Assembly (NCBI GenBank): GCA_023853785.1 | Contig: JAJIRX010000093.1 | Span: 1 to 18,674 of the forward strand | Direction: 5' to 3' | DNA from: Psilocybe azurescens | Taxonomy: Eukaryota > Basidiomycota > Agaricomycetes > Agaricales > Agrocybaceae | Length of the DNA stretch: 18,674 bases | In this document: piece by piece, positions 9,723 through 18,674 of the stretch | Layout: the number at the start of each line of letters is the position of its first letter | Position numbering within the stretch: the stretch's first letter is position 1 | The notes under the pieces: model-generated | Seen by the model: the letters and a program-made list of their open reading frames with translations, nothing else | Told to the model about the DNA's origin: nothing | Database searches by the model: none | Position numbers and translations under genes: made by a program

Positions 9723-10765
9723 TTATCTAAATCTCCTGACACTCTGGGATAGCTCTTCACGAGTATTCATCTGATGATTCCCGAAACTGAGAAGGCCCAG
9801 AAGCAGTAAAAATAGGGAGCCATTAAACTGAGACAGTCCAGAGGCAATGGGTAGGCAATGTCCGGTCCTAAAAAACGTTATCAGATGGAGTCCATAGGTA
9901 ATAAGAAATCTTACAGCGGAGCGCCAGGTGAAGGCAAGCTTGCTGATAGATACAGCATCTGCCGGGGCTGAAAAGATGCGCAACGTTCACACAAAAACCG
10001 GAGGCCTTTGCATCCACATTTGACACCAACGCGGTTTTGCTCTCTAATCCTGCTAATTGAATTGGACGGCGTGCAATGCGTGTTCCGTCGGCGCTGAGCT
10101 CCCTATGACTGACTCGAGAGGAGGCAGGATTTAAGTAGCCCTCGTGCATGTCACAATGGTGGGACATCAGGTCGTCGATGCCTACAAGGACGTAAGATTT
10201 TGCATGAATGAACCGGGTTCCAGGTGGTAGCGCAAGATAGAGGTAGTCAGATCAAGACGATCGACTCCAGGCTGCAAGCAAGAGCCCAAAACGGGTAGCA
10301 CCATGCGGAACTGATCAAATCTGCCTTCGTAAGTTGCATCCAGAAGACTAGGAAGTAGTCCCATAGCATGTTGGAAGTCACCAGCGGTGGTCGGCATGGA
10401 ACCGCTTGAAGCATTGATAAGCTCTGCGAATGAGGCGAACTCGTAGACTTCATGGACCCCTGGTTCTTCCATGACAAAACATCGTCTTTATTATATCCGA
10501 GCTTGATGAACCTTTCAAAATGCTATCATTATCCATCTCCTCAGTTATGATTTGACGGAGAATAATTTACCACTTACTTCATGCATCCTTCGAATCCTCT
10601 GTATATTATTGGCCTTGTATTTATCTGCGAAGCGGGAGAGGTCGACGTAAGTTGCTCGTATTGTGCAATTTTGATAAGCATTGGATTTATATCAGGTTTG
10701 TAGAGGAACAGCTGGCGCGACCTCCGTTGTGGGTCTACTCTCATGTAACAGTCAACTACATGCAA
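9723..10765 (-). other. unidentified minus-strand coding-like segments
   Basis: Several minus-strand stretches look coding but do not join into a clean model. From about 10652 to the GT donor GTAAGT just below 10580 the sequence reads as a charged segment (FADKYKANNIQRIRRMHE). After a possible intron ending near 10538 it continues EMDNDSILKGSSSSDIIK. A 96-residue frame lies at 10472-10182 (EEPGVHEVYEFASFAELINA.., ending ..ILRYHLEPGSFMQ). A more hydrophobic frame is at 9983-9723. Stops and frame changes separate the parts. I do not recognise the family; this may be a decayed gene or one with introns I cannot place. Confidence 0.3.
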
Positions 10766-11072
10766 TGAGCCTTCAGTAATCCACTGGAATTAGAAATCGG
10801 ATACCGTTGTGACAGTGGGTTCCGACCATCTGGGCCGAGCTGCCCGAGGGCGGATTAGATTAGATACTGTAGATCGCATCAGCGGCTGTGCACGGTTTGT
10901 GTGCTAGCGCGCTTTCGTAGTGAGAGAACAACACACTTTGCCCGCAACGCTATACTGCGTGGCCGCTCGACGAGCATCCCGAGCCTTGCCAGACACGAGC
11001 TGCTAGGGTAGGCCGGATTGGCCTACTCCACCGTTCGCAGCAGTATTGAAAGGCAGAAGATCCAGGACGTAT
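10766..11072. other. intergenic, no gene seen
   Basis: More GC-rich than its surroundings, with a short tandem GATTAGATTAGAT near 10855. I looked for a tRNA-like fold on both strands and found none that holds. No coding segment was recognised. Confidence 0.3.
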
Positions 11073-11741
11073 TTAAGAATATCGGGATACAACTGTATAA
11101 CATCGGAGACTGCAATCAACTGTAACAACTAAGAGAACAACATGTTTGAAACGCACTTTCGTTTTCTGCAAGGCACATAGAGACGATGACGGATCAAAAA
11201 TCAGCCTTTCGAATATCTTTCGCTCCACATTTCCGAGTACAGAAAGCTCAGTACACGCGTAAAAGAGGTACCGAGAAAGAAAAGCCAGACCTGACACTCA
11301 TGCAAGAAGAGAAAAGCTACCGATTCAGGCTCTGTCATGTCGTTGGGACAATCAGGGCCGCGCCGAATTTCCCGTGATTGGTTCCACAAAGGAACAAGAC
11401 CGTCGAAAAGAAACATCTCATTCAGTAGATGGTTCGTCCAGGAGAGGCTTGACTGATAACCAGGATCGATATATCCAAAGGTCTGAAAGAATCCTTGGGG
11501 AGTGAAGATCCCAAGAATAGCGAATCACTCACCTCGTACAGGATGTCATAGGGCAAAGAGGTTAAAAGAACTGTGGTATTCGTTGTATTTCTTCGGAAGA
11601 CAAGCTATCCAACTTACCTTTGTAAACTCAAGTCGTCTAATAGATGAAACAATGAGAAAGTGCGTCCCTGACGCTTAAAACGTTCAAACATATTGCAAGC
11701 ATATCAGTTACCTTCACTTCTAGTGGGTGCTTTGTCTCCAT
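11073..11741 (-). CDS. unidentified gene, tentative multi-exon model
   Basis: A possible start at 11741 encodes METKHPLEVK, followed by a GT donor at 11711. Further down, a coding-like exon contains LLTSLPYDILYE, the sort of phrase that opens an F-box. A 55-nt intron (GTGAGT...TTCAG) joins it to TFGYIDPGYQSSLSWTNHLL and then NEMFLFDGLVPLWNQSREIR. A second possible intron (GTCTGG...CTGAG) then joins in phase to LSVLGNVERKIFERLIFDP. The junction between the first exons does not keep frame at the sites I can see, so the 5' end may be wrong or broken. F-box identity is only suggested by the LPYDILYE phrase. Confidence 0.35.
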
Positions 11742-12217
11742 GGTGTAGAATGTTATATTCAATGTTCAAAATGTCAGTAGACAGCCAGGAAAAGTGGTGT
11801 AAAAGTCAAGTAAGAGCTGGCGTTGACTACAAGCTCAGTGGGACCGCTAATTTTGATTGACCCGCGCGAATAAGTGTACCGTTACGGTAGATGTCGGGGA
11901 CCACGTGCGATTGGTAGCAGACGCGAATTGCAAAAATGGTTACATCAGTAACCCTTCATAAGTTCAGACTCAAGTAAGTATTCACCAAGTGCATTGAATT
12001 CTATTATCTGTGTATCACCGAGATTTAAGAGTCGGGAAAGGCAAGAAATCGAGCCAGCTAGAGCGTCTGCAAATTAAACCGTTCTTTTCTAGGCTTACCC
12101 AGCATGCAGACAAGACGAATCAATGAGGTACGAATTTGTGCACCGGGTTCAGGAACTACAGAGCATGTCGAGAAAGAAATGGTGAATGGAATACAGAAAG
12201 AAAGAAAAAAGTACAAA
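11742..12217. other. intergenic between RPC40 3' end and the unidentified gene
   Basis: No coding stretch was recognised on either strand. It should contain the RPC40 3' UTR, including an A/G-rich run (GAAAGAAAGAAAAAA) near 12197-12212 just past the stop, and the promoter of the minus-strand gene below 11741. Confidence 0.35.
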
Positions 12218-13677
12218 TCATGAGTCTGCCATGACGACATCGCTATCAATAGTTGTAGATTTATCCCGTAGCGCCTCAGCTGCTTGACGTATAACGGCCA
12301 GCTTTTCTCGCATAACCTTTATAGCCTCAGGCAATATACGCTCCGGAGCGTACGGTCCCTCAGATTCCACGTTGACTAAACGAAGAAAGGACGAATGAGA
12401 TTGACACGACGAAGGAATAAAATAAAGCATACATAAAAAGTAATCCCGCACTCTGCTCAGCTCCACTGAACCGGCGAATTCAGGATGCCGCAGCACCTCC
12501 CGACTGACGGTATCGTTCCGCACGTTCTTCTCGTCGACGCTGACCTCTTGCGTTCGCGGGTCGATTTTAATTACACCAGGCGAGAAGCATTTTTGGAATT
12601 TCTCCGCTTTGCTCGGTGGTATTGGCTTGGTGATTTTGATTTGAGGGAGTAGACGGTACGATGCCGTCGCTGAGCGAGTAATATTAGAATACGAATGGAG
12701 AGAAAGAGACTTCAAAACGCACCAACGGGGCTGAACTTGGCATGATCCTTTCCAACGCCCTTCACCGCATGCAGCTCCATATTGATCTGCTGCCCAGGTC
12801 GCAGTTTCGCGAGAACGATGTTCGAATTCGTAGGCGCGGGTTTATTATCAGCGAAAACCTCCTCTTGTTCGCCAGCCGGTGTCCAGGTGAGGTGTGAAGA
12901 TAGAAATTCGGAGTTGATGTACAATTCGTGGGGGTTGAGTGTGCCTTTTGGCGCTTTTGGGTTACGCTCGCAGGTGATATCGACGTGGAAGACGAGGGTG
13001 TTTTGGTCTGTTGGCGGGTCATCGGGACCTACAATGCAAGTCAGATCTATTCACAATTATAGAAGCATACGAACAGACCTTTCATAATCATTAGCGAGGG
13101 ATCTACGTTCAGCGGGACAAGTCCTAGTCGGTGAGCCAGAATTTCGTCCACAATAACGGTGTTGTTGTTCCACACAAAGACCTGCTCGATGGCCACAGTG
13201 GGTACCTAACAAGAAAGTCAAGTAAAAAGTCTGACATCCAACGAAACGAGAAACACGAACTTCAGCAATCATGATCCTTCGAAAGGCATTGGCTATTGAC
13301 GCATCCACTCCCACAATATCAAAGTCTATTGAGTGCTGCGATAGCCGTTGTACTTTACTGTCAAATTCTGCCCTTGCAAAAGCAGTTTATTCGATGAAAA
13401 TACTTCATCAGAGATAACCGACCCGACGTACCTTTTGGAAATTTGTCAGATCCCATGAGTGATCTTCACCGGGGTAATGCCCTGGAAAGTCGTTACTGGA
13501 GACATTGGTAACACGTTCAGCGAGAACGCCAACAAGACGACGACTATCAACAGTTTCAGAAGGCATTGAGGAAGGTTCAACGTCGCCTGCGACGGCGACC
13601 ATGGACACTGACAAAAATTTGATAAAATTCTCACGATCAACTATCACCACTTTTCGCACATTTTTGACTAACCCCAT
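12218..13677 (-). CDS. RPC40: DNA-directed RNA polymerases I and III subunit AC40 (RPAC1)
   Basis: AC40 pairs with AC19 to form the alpha-like assembly platform shared by RNA polymerases I and III in the nucleus. Exons on the minus strand: 13677-13428, 13367-13261, 13205-13079, 13028-12723, 12669-12433 and 12375-12218, giving 394 residues with no stop or shift. Hallmarks are [19 protein letters not shown], the alpha signature [40 protein letters not shown], then [11 protein letters not shown] and the C-terminal alpha-like [18 protein letters not shown]. Introns are 50-60 nt. The first intron needs the weak donor GTCGGG at 13427; the stronger GTACGT four bases earlier would break the frame. 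It is somewhat longer than yeast Rpc40 (335 residues), with an acidic C-terminal tail. It is an essential housekeeping gene and is intact here, unlike several neighbours. Confidence 0.95.
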
Positions 13678-14018
13678 TGGCCATCATTAAACCTTTCAAA
13701 CTCTAAAACTCTCTTTACTCTCTATTATTATACGGAACAGCCTGACTTTCGTGTGCTTATGGCATTCAAGAGAACACGAAACCAATAAATTCACCGCAAA
13801 ACTTAATCTGCCAATGTATAACTTGATGGGTGTTCCGTCTTTCATGTCAACGATTCGAACACATCTGGAAATATACTGAAATACTGCGTAGACCCTAGCT
13901 ATAATGAAGGTAGATGTCCGATATGACAGAAACTGGAAGCTGGCGAAATATTTGAATCGAAGCTGCATCACCAACCACCCGAACTGTTCTACACACGGAT
14001 TTGATTTTTAACTGGTGG
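13678..14018. other. RPC40 promoter region and DUF6593 3' flank
   Basis: The sequence between two minus-strand genes shows an open minus frame (13974-13696) without recognisable motifs; I treat it as chance. It should hold the RPC40 promoter. No clear TATA box was seen. Confidence 0.35.
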
Positions 14019-14660
14019 CTATCCACCAACAGGAACAAACTCACTGTCTTTTTCTTGTCTCCTGTGCTCGCAATATATGAAAGCGAGTATCAGGAACACT
14101 TCGTCCTTCGCTAATGCAGGCCTCGAAAGGTTTATAACCATGGGCTTCGACTTTCCGAATAACTGTGGGCGATATGGAACATTCAACGTGGCTTCGACGG
14201 CATTTTTGCTCGTGGACGACGCCTGCGTCGTCACAATATCTCAGCGAGATAGACGGATATTCCATAACACATACCTGCCATCCCTCCTCCCGATGAACAA
14301 TAGCATACTCCTCTCTGTCGTCACTCCATTTCCACAGCTTCGCCCTGCTCACTATCTCTGGGACTGCATCACAAACCGAAACAAATAATGCTCTCACTTA
14401 TATCTGAACCTTCCCGGCTTCCTTCTGATCTCTTTCAAAGACTTACGATGTCCGTTTACCTCAAATGTCTTCTTGCCCCAGTTGATAATACCCACAACTG
14501 CTGGTTCCCCTCGAAGGGCGGGATTCATATCCCTAACGTACGTATGCGTCTTCGACCATGTCGTCTGTTCGGTAGATATTGAGTAAATCACGGAATTGTC
14601 GTGCGATGTTCGTAGCTTTGCATCGAGTACATTGGCTTTGTTGTCAAAAATGGCCTCCAT
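14019..14660 (-). CDS. DUF6593 domain protein
   Basis: DUF6593 is a basidiomycete family of unknown function. Three exons on the minus strand (14660-14398, 14344-14275, 14222-14019) join in frame through GT-AG introns of 53 and 52 nt to give 178 residues. The order fits the family: an N-terminal strand-rich part (VIYSISTEQTTWSKTHTYVR), IINWGKKTFEVNGHR, then KLWKWSDDREEYAIVHREEG and a C-terminal hydrophobic helix, AKDEVFLILAFIYCEHRR. The second exon is placed by the acceptor GAGCAG at 14345, the only one that keeps both frame and the family WKW phrase. No signal peptide is seen. The gene runs in the same direction as RPC40, 341 bases away, with no sign of co-transcription. It is intact. The family call is from memory of the pattern, not from a search. 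Confidence 0.72.
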
Positions 14661-15257
14661 CGCCTTCGCTTGATTTCGTGTTGGGGATATAACAACTTCA
14701 GTCCAACGGATGGAAGACGCAAAACGAAGGGAAGAGTGAGTCTAAGTATGCAGTCAGCCAAGAAACGCAGGAGGGATCGCACCTAGCCTGGCCTGCTACG
14801 TATCGTTCTATTTAAAATGCCCGTATGGGTGGATCAATGGAATAGTGCTCCTCCCAGTTATAGCCGCTTGTGATCTGATTTCGTGCTTCGTTTCACGGAT
14901 ATTGGCCACATGGGACCACGTATATAGTTATTCTTCTCGGAGGGAAATCGCCATTTGCTGATTCACTTGATGCTTCAATTGAGTTTGATTCTCCATGTGA
15001 GATTTCAACCCCTTTTCTCGAGTTTAAAAGTCAAAACCTGAGAGCGATTGTGGTACAATACAAAATACTAAACATACAACACAGGAGAATCTCACGTATC
15101 CATCTCCTTGGGGTATAAATCCTAACCCTGTGATACAAATGCAATATTAGCGGAAGCCGCACGCATTTACTCGGGTATCTCACTTCCATTAAATAGTACA
15201 ACTCGTCTGATAGGGGCGATTGGCCGAATGTATAAAACCGCAGTATATCTCTTGCCC
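14661..15257. other. intergenic, no gene seen
   Basis: It contains the presumed promoter of the DUF6593 gene near 14661-14900 and the 3' flank of the small Cys-rich gene. ORF-like stretches on the minus strand (14782-14588 and 15261-15031) show no motif and are probably chance. Confidence 0.35.
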
Positions 15258-15756
15258 TCATCCAGGAGCAGAGACCACGATTTCTGGATTCACTTTACCG
15301 TCGCTCCCACTTGATACGTTCATCGAGTCCGTTGATGCAGAACCGTCGATGCCCAAAGTCGGAGGCTTCAGTTGCACCACTCCCAGACGGTGTACTTCCG
15401 GATCGCCGAGAGAGCTTTCATCCCTCTTCTGTTCCGCCTTATTTGACCGATTGCTTCCTGGACCCTGCGGAGAAAACATCGAACTCGTCGGCGTGGGTTG
15501 AGTATGGAACCGCCCCGACGAATCTTGACGATAATTCCTAGCAAGAAATTCGTCGTCTATCTGCTGTTCTCTTGGGTCAGGCTTAGCCTTCTTGCTAGAG
15601 TATGAACCGTCCGCGGCACAACCTGTTGAAGTTCAAGATCGATCCCTGTCAGCCTTCTTTTGCTACTCGTAAATCCACACACATTAGATAAAAACTGTTG
15701 GAATAATAGGACTTACAACACGAGCAACACATGAATAGGCCACTCAAATCAGCCAT
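15258..15756 (-). CDS. small protein with Cys-rich N-terminus, unknown function
   Basis: Two exons on the minus strand (15756-15717 and 15622-15258) join through a 94-nt GT-AG intron (GTAAGT...CAACAG) to give 134 residues with no break. The N-terminus reads MADLSGLFMCCSCCCAADGS: a short hydrophobic start and then a cluster of five cysteines. Such clusters are often S-acylated and fix small proteins to membranes; that is inference. The rest is polar and low in predicted order (Ser, Pro, Gly and charged residues: SKKAKPDPREQQIDDEFLAR near the start, SSGSDGKVNPEIVVSAPG at the end). The intron splits the Cys codon cluster, so an unspliced reading misses it. It is divergent from the DUF6697 gene, with 241 bases between start codons. 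I do not recognise a family. Confidence 0.6.
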
Positions 15757-15997
15757 TGAGTCGTTGACATAGAGTTGTGAAGGAGACTATGACGGCAGCA
15801 GCGAAAGAAGTTGGAAAGAAGTGTATTTGCCAGGATCGAAGGCACGTCCTTAGTTTGTAATAAAGTGACGCCACTGCCAAACAATAGGCGGACCTTCGGC
15901 AGCGCCGCTTGACCACAACTAACCACCGACTATCAACCCAAATCAATTTGAACCTGCTGTCAACATCAACGTAAAAGTTCACTTCCACGTTTATCTT
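15757..15997. promoter_or_regulatory. divergent intergenic region between two start codons
   Basis: The 241 bases separate the start of the minus-strand Cys-rich gene (15756) from the plus-strand start at 15998, so they should contain both promoters. No TATA box or clear repeated motif was identified. The region is inferred from gene layout only. Confidence 0.4.
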
Positions 15998-17895
15998 ATG
16001 AATGCTCTAGTCCCCAAGAACGTGCGTCTTGAGGAAGAGGTTCAAATTCTGCGCAAAGAGCGCGACAGAGTTAGACAAAAAACCACTGACGCAGAAGCAG
16101 AAACCGTCAAATGGCGTTTTTCTTATCTTGAACTCGAGAATAAGTACGAAGAAGAACGAAGAAAGCATGTACTTGTACATCTTTCGAACAAGAATATCTC
16201 ATTTATTGGCTCGCAGAATTCACAGACTACCGTGAGATTAGACACGACAGACAAAGAGGTTGGACCGTTCGTTATCTCTATGGACTTGTCTCAACGATAC
16301 GAATTCAGGTGAACGTCAAGAAGATAGACCTAGACAACGACAAAAGCAACCTAGTAAGCTCTTAACGTTAACTCCTGGGTCGTGGATTCGGCATTTACTT
16401 TATTAATAACTTCAACCTGGGAAAGACGATATCATTGTGCGAGCACACTGCTTCAACTTGGGACTAACAAAGGTCTCAAGCATCGACTCATAGGTCCTGA
16501 CAGATAGCTCTTCAGATTTTCCACCAGTTGCAGCCTATCACGGCCGCACAGGACGAGTAGAGCTGCCTCCCGCCTTCCTGTTACCATGGGCGAACGTCGG
16601 CAAAGTGTTTCAGAGGCTAGCTCTGCAGGTAGGCGGCAAACCCCTTGAAAATAGACTTGACTGAAACGAGGGTAAAACATCTGGTATTTCTCTGTACCTA
16701 TCTAATCAATTCTCGTTCAGGTGAAATTCAAGACTTCTCCGTCTTCTAAGCATAAGATCAAAAGTTTGGGTCTGAAGACATTAAAATGATAAAAAGGACG
16801 TTAAGTCGGAGGGAGGATGGACTCTGCCTTTCTTCTCAAGTCTCCAAATACCTCAACGACACTACATCTCTTCATCAACCCAACGCCAATTCCAGTCGCC
16901 GTGTCGCGAAGGGCACTATCCAAGGTATTTGGACTTCCAGGCATGGCACTCATGCGGACCTCGAAGAACATGCGATATCGATTCCTTATCCCGACATATG
17001 GCGTGAATCCCGAGATGCCCCATTCTTCAGGGGCACCGGGACTGCTCCTTAGCTGTCGTGAAGAGATTTGCAACAATGGACCATGGACGCTGTTTGGTAA
17101 AATCGAGGGACAGAAAAAGGCGTTAATGGAATATCGAGGCGAGTATGGGCCATACTGTCGGGAAAATGACGCATCAGGAGTTTGTGGCTTAGGAATTGTC
17201 TGTGAGTGCTATCTCTGCGGCTTTTAGTGGATGCTCAAGCTCAACGTGCATTTATTGTAGGTCAAGGAGGCATGGGGTAGGAAGATTGCCCAGTATAAGA
17301 AATATCCCAAATACCGTGATCTTCGTGCGCCGGCGACTCTTCGCCTACAGCTGAAATGCGAGCCGACAACAGAACAGATCGCAGAAGAAGCCGACCTTAT
17401 CAAGGCAAAAGGCTACACAAGCCTGCTAACGTGCGAGGATGTGATAGCCGCGTTCGAACGGGGCGACGAGGTGAGTGCTTATTGACTTGTAGGATGCTTG
17501 CGAGTCTGGAAAAATTAAGCATCAGTCACTCACGATCTCATGTTTGTAGCAAATCAGCATTGTGAAGGTAGTCTGCGTGTCATATAACCATGAACGCGCA
17601 CAGGATTTTGCAAATGGGCAAAAAAACTTGGGAACCCCTGAACAAAACTGAAGCTTCCAATGATGCAACTGCAAGAAAGAAGAGGAAGAATCCCTCGGAG
17701 CCGTGTACTGCCAGCAGTAAGAAAGCGCGAGTGGAGCTTCAGCGTAAAGAAAGTCCAGAATCCAATAGTGCTTCGGACTATGAGGAGGTACGGGGGTACA
17801 AGACGACGACGAGATGTGAGAAGTTTACTCTATTGCTGCTCTTCGTCGCTCATGATCGTCGGGTCTCAGACACGCACAAAATCGCTGTTCTCTGA
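15998..17895 (+). pseudogene. DUF6697 domain protein, frame breaks and one nonsense codon
   Basis: DUF6697 is a basidiomycete family of unknown function. The first exon (15998-16168) encodes a coiled coil (EEEVQILRKERDRVRQK, then WRFSYLELENKYEEERRKH), followed by a 48-nt intron and the 16217-16312 segment. The body begins near 16817: VAVSRRALSKVFGLPG, NMRYRFLIPTYGVNPEMP, SSGAPGLLLSCREEICNNGP, WTLFGKIEG. After EYRGEY the frame slips by one base near 17143-17160, and the continuing frame (GKMTHQEFVA) meets TAG at 17190-17192 where a Gln codon is expected. The next exon (17261-17470) is clean: VKEAWGRKIAQYKKYPKYRD to CEDVIAAFERGDE. The last (from 17550, QISIVKVVCVSYNHERAQ) stops at 17649-17651. 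A one-base slip in an A7 run (17620-17626) would instead open a basic, NLS-like tail (ARKKRKNPSEP, SSKKARVE). The middle (16320-16785) shows no similarity. The family call is from memory. Confidence 0.62.
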
Positions 17896-18350
17896 ACCAC
17901 GCCCTCGGCGTGTCAGGCTGCGACTAGAAAGATTGATTGACCTGCTGCTTAGCTTGTATTTGGAATGCGTTCTGAGTCTTGAATCTTGAATTTAAGGTAT
18001 ACGATGGTAGATGTTCTTAAATGGTATAGTTTCAGAACTGAATGAACGGTTGCAGTATCTCCATGCTTCTGATGGGCTGTTATTCAATCACAAGGACCAG
18101 GAAAGTAAATAAAAACTTGGACAATGGGAAGGGCCTGGTTCACCTTGGGCAAAGCTGGTGCCATCCAAATGCCATCAACGCGTGGTTGCACGCGGTGTGA
18201 TCCTTTCACATGATATGTGACTGCTCGTGGAGAAACGTTTAAGTTCGGATTTGAGGCAAAATTGATGTTCTCCCTGAATTGTAACTCTACCTGTACCTTC
18301 ACATACGGATACCATTTCCTCCTTATTTTCCTGGTTAAAGACTTGAATAC
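17896..18350. other. intergenic, no gene seen
   Basis: A possible AATAAA poly(A) signal lies at 18108-18113, which may belong to the DUF6697 transcript, although it is far from the last coding segment. No coding segment was recognised on either strand; the short open frames here are chance-like. Confidence 0.35.
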
Positions 18351-18674
18351 ATGGCACCACGATCTGCAAAGGCAAAAGCCAAGGCAAAGATTGAAGCTAT
18401 CGCATCAGAAGAACCGGAAAGCGACATTGCGGAAGACGACAACGGCAGCGAAAGAGCTTACGGCACGTTAGAGAGCGTAAGCTCCGGAGATGAACGTGAA
18501 AATTCTCCAGGTGATTGTAAGTGGCTCACACTTCAAAGACCGTAGTGATGCCAATCGTCTCTTTGTGCTAGTGGGACATTCTCGGCCCAACAAACGAGCC
18601 AGGATCGCAGGTACATCCTCTTCGACGAAGAGAATAATTCAGAAGAAGAATAAGCCGGATATCATATCTAATCT
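18351..18674 (+). CDS. 5' end of a gene cut by the window edge, possibly F-box type
   Basis: The start at 18351 encodes MAPRSAKAKAKAKIEAIASE, then an acidic stretch (EPESDIAEDDNGSERAY). A 55-nt GT-AG intron (18517-18571) joins in phase to a basic segment (HSRPNKRARIAGTSSSTKR, QKKNKPDIISN), and the window ends in the exon. A basic start, acidic patch and second basic patch are what precedes the F-box in many Agaricales F-box proteins, and the decayed gene at 3142 begins in the same style. The F-box itself would lie beyond the edge, so this is a guess. Confidence 0.5.

Noticed and set aside
9733..10472. Membrane prenyltransferase or fasciclin-domain assignment for the minus-strand segments
   Set aside because: Single phrases resembled these families, but no ordered set of motifs in one frame supported either.
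10800..10900. Possible tRNA in the GC-rich stretch
   Set aside because: No consistent acceptor stem, T-loop or anticodon arm could be folded on either strand.
12782..13087. Plus-strand 101-residue open frame
   Set aside because: Antisense to RPC40 exon 4, which is clearly coding on the minus strand.
14077..14388. Plus-strand 103-residue open frame
   Set aside because: Antisense to the DUF6593 gene, whose three exons join in frame with family motifs.
16453..16680. Minus-strand 75-residue open frame
   Set aside because: No motif, no splice context, and it lies within the plus-strand DUF6697 locus.

Overview
The window reads as nuclear DNA of a mushroom-forming basidiomycete (Agaricomycetes). 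The evidence is dense GT-AG introns of about 48-65 bases, a multi-exon laccase, an Agaricales-style F-box gene, and two protein families I recognise from Basidiomycota (DUF6593 and DUF6697). All assignments come from recalled family motifs and hand splicing; no search was run.

Layout. 345-2718 (+): a 14-exon laccase with all four copper-binding motifs and conserved splice sites but four single-base frame breaks. 3142-5568 (+): a heavily decayed F-box gene. 5801-8249 (-): a 13-exon, 14-TM-type MFS drug transporter with two single-base breaks and one GC-AG intron. 8250-10800: no confident gene, but a perfect 195-bp direct repeat (9011-9205 and 9291-9485) and unidentified minus-strand coding-like segments. 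11073-11741 (-): a second unidentified minus-strand gene-like region. 12218-13677 (-): an intact 6-exon RPC40 (AC40 subunit of RNA polymerases I and III). 14019-14660 (-): an intact 3-exon DUF6593 gene. 15258-15756 (-): a small 2-exon gene with a Cys-rich N-terminus, divergent from a DUF6697 gene (15998-17895, +) that carries frame breaks and a nonsense codon. 18351-18674 (+): the 5' end of a gene running off the window.

The genes do not form an operon or an obvious cluster. The left half (laccase, F-box, transporter) looks like accessory sequence in decay; the RPC40/DUF6593/small-gene block on the minus strand is intact and serves as an internal control against blaming every frame break on bad sequence. 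I found no CRISPR array, tRNA, rRNA or complete transposon. The most notable observations are a 9-nt laccase microexon, the 195-bp duplication, and the sharp contrast between intact and broken neighbours.
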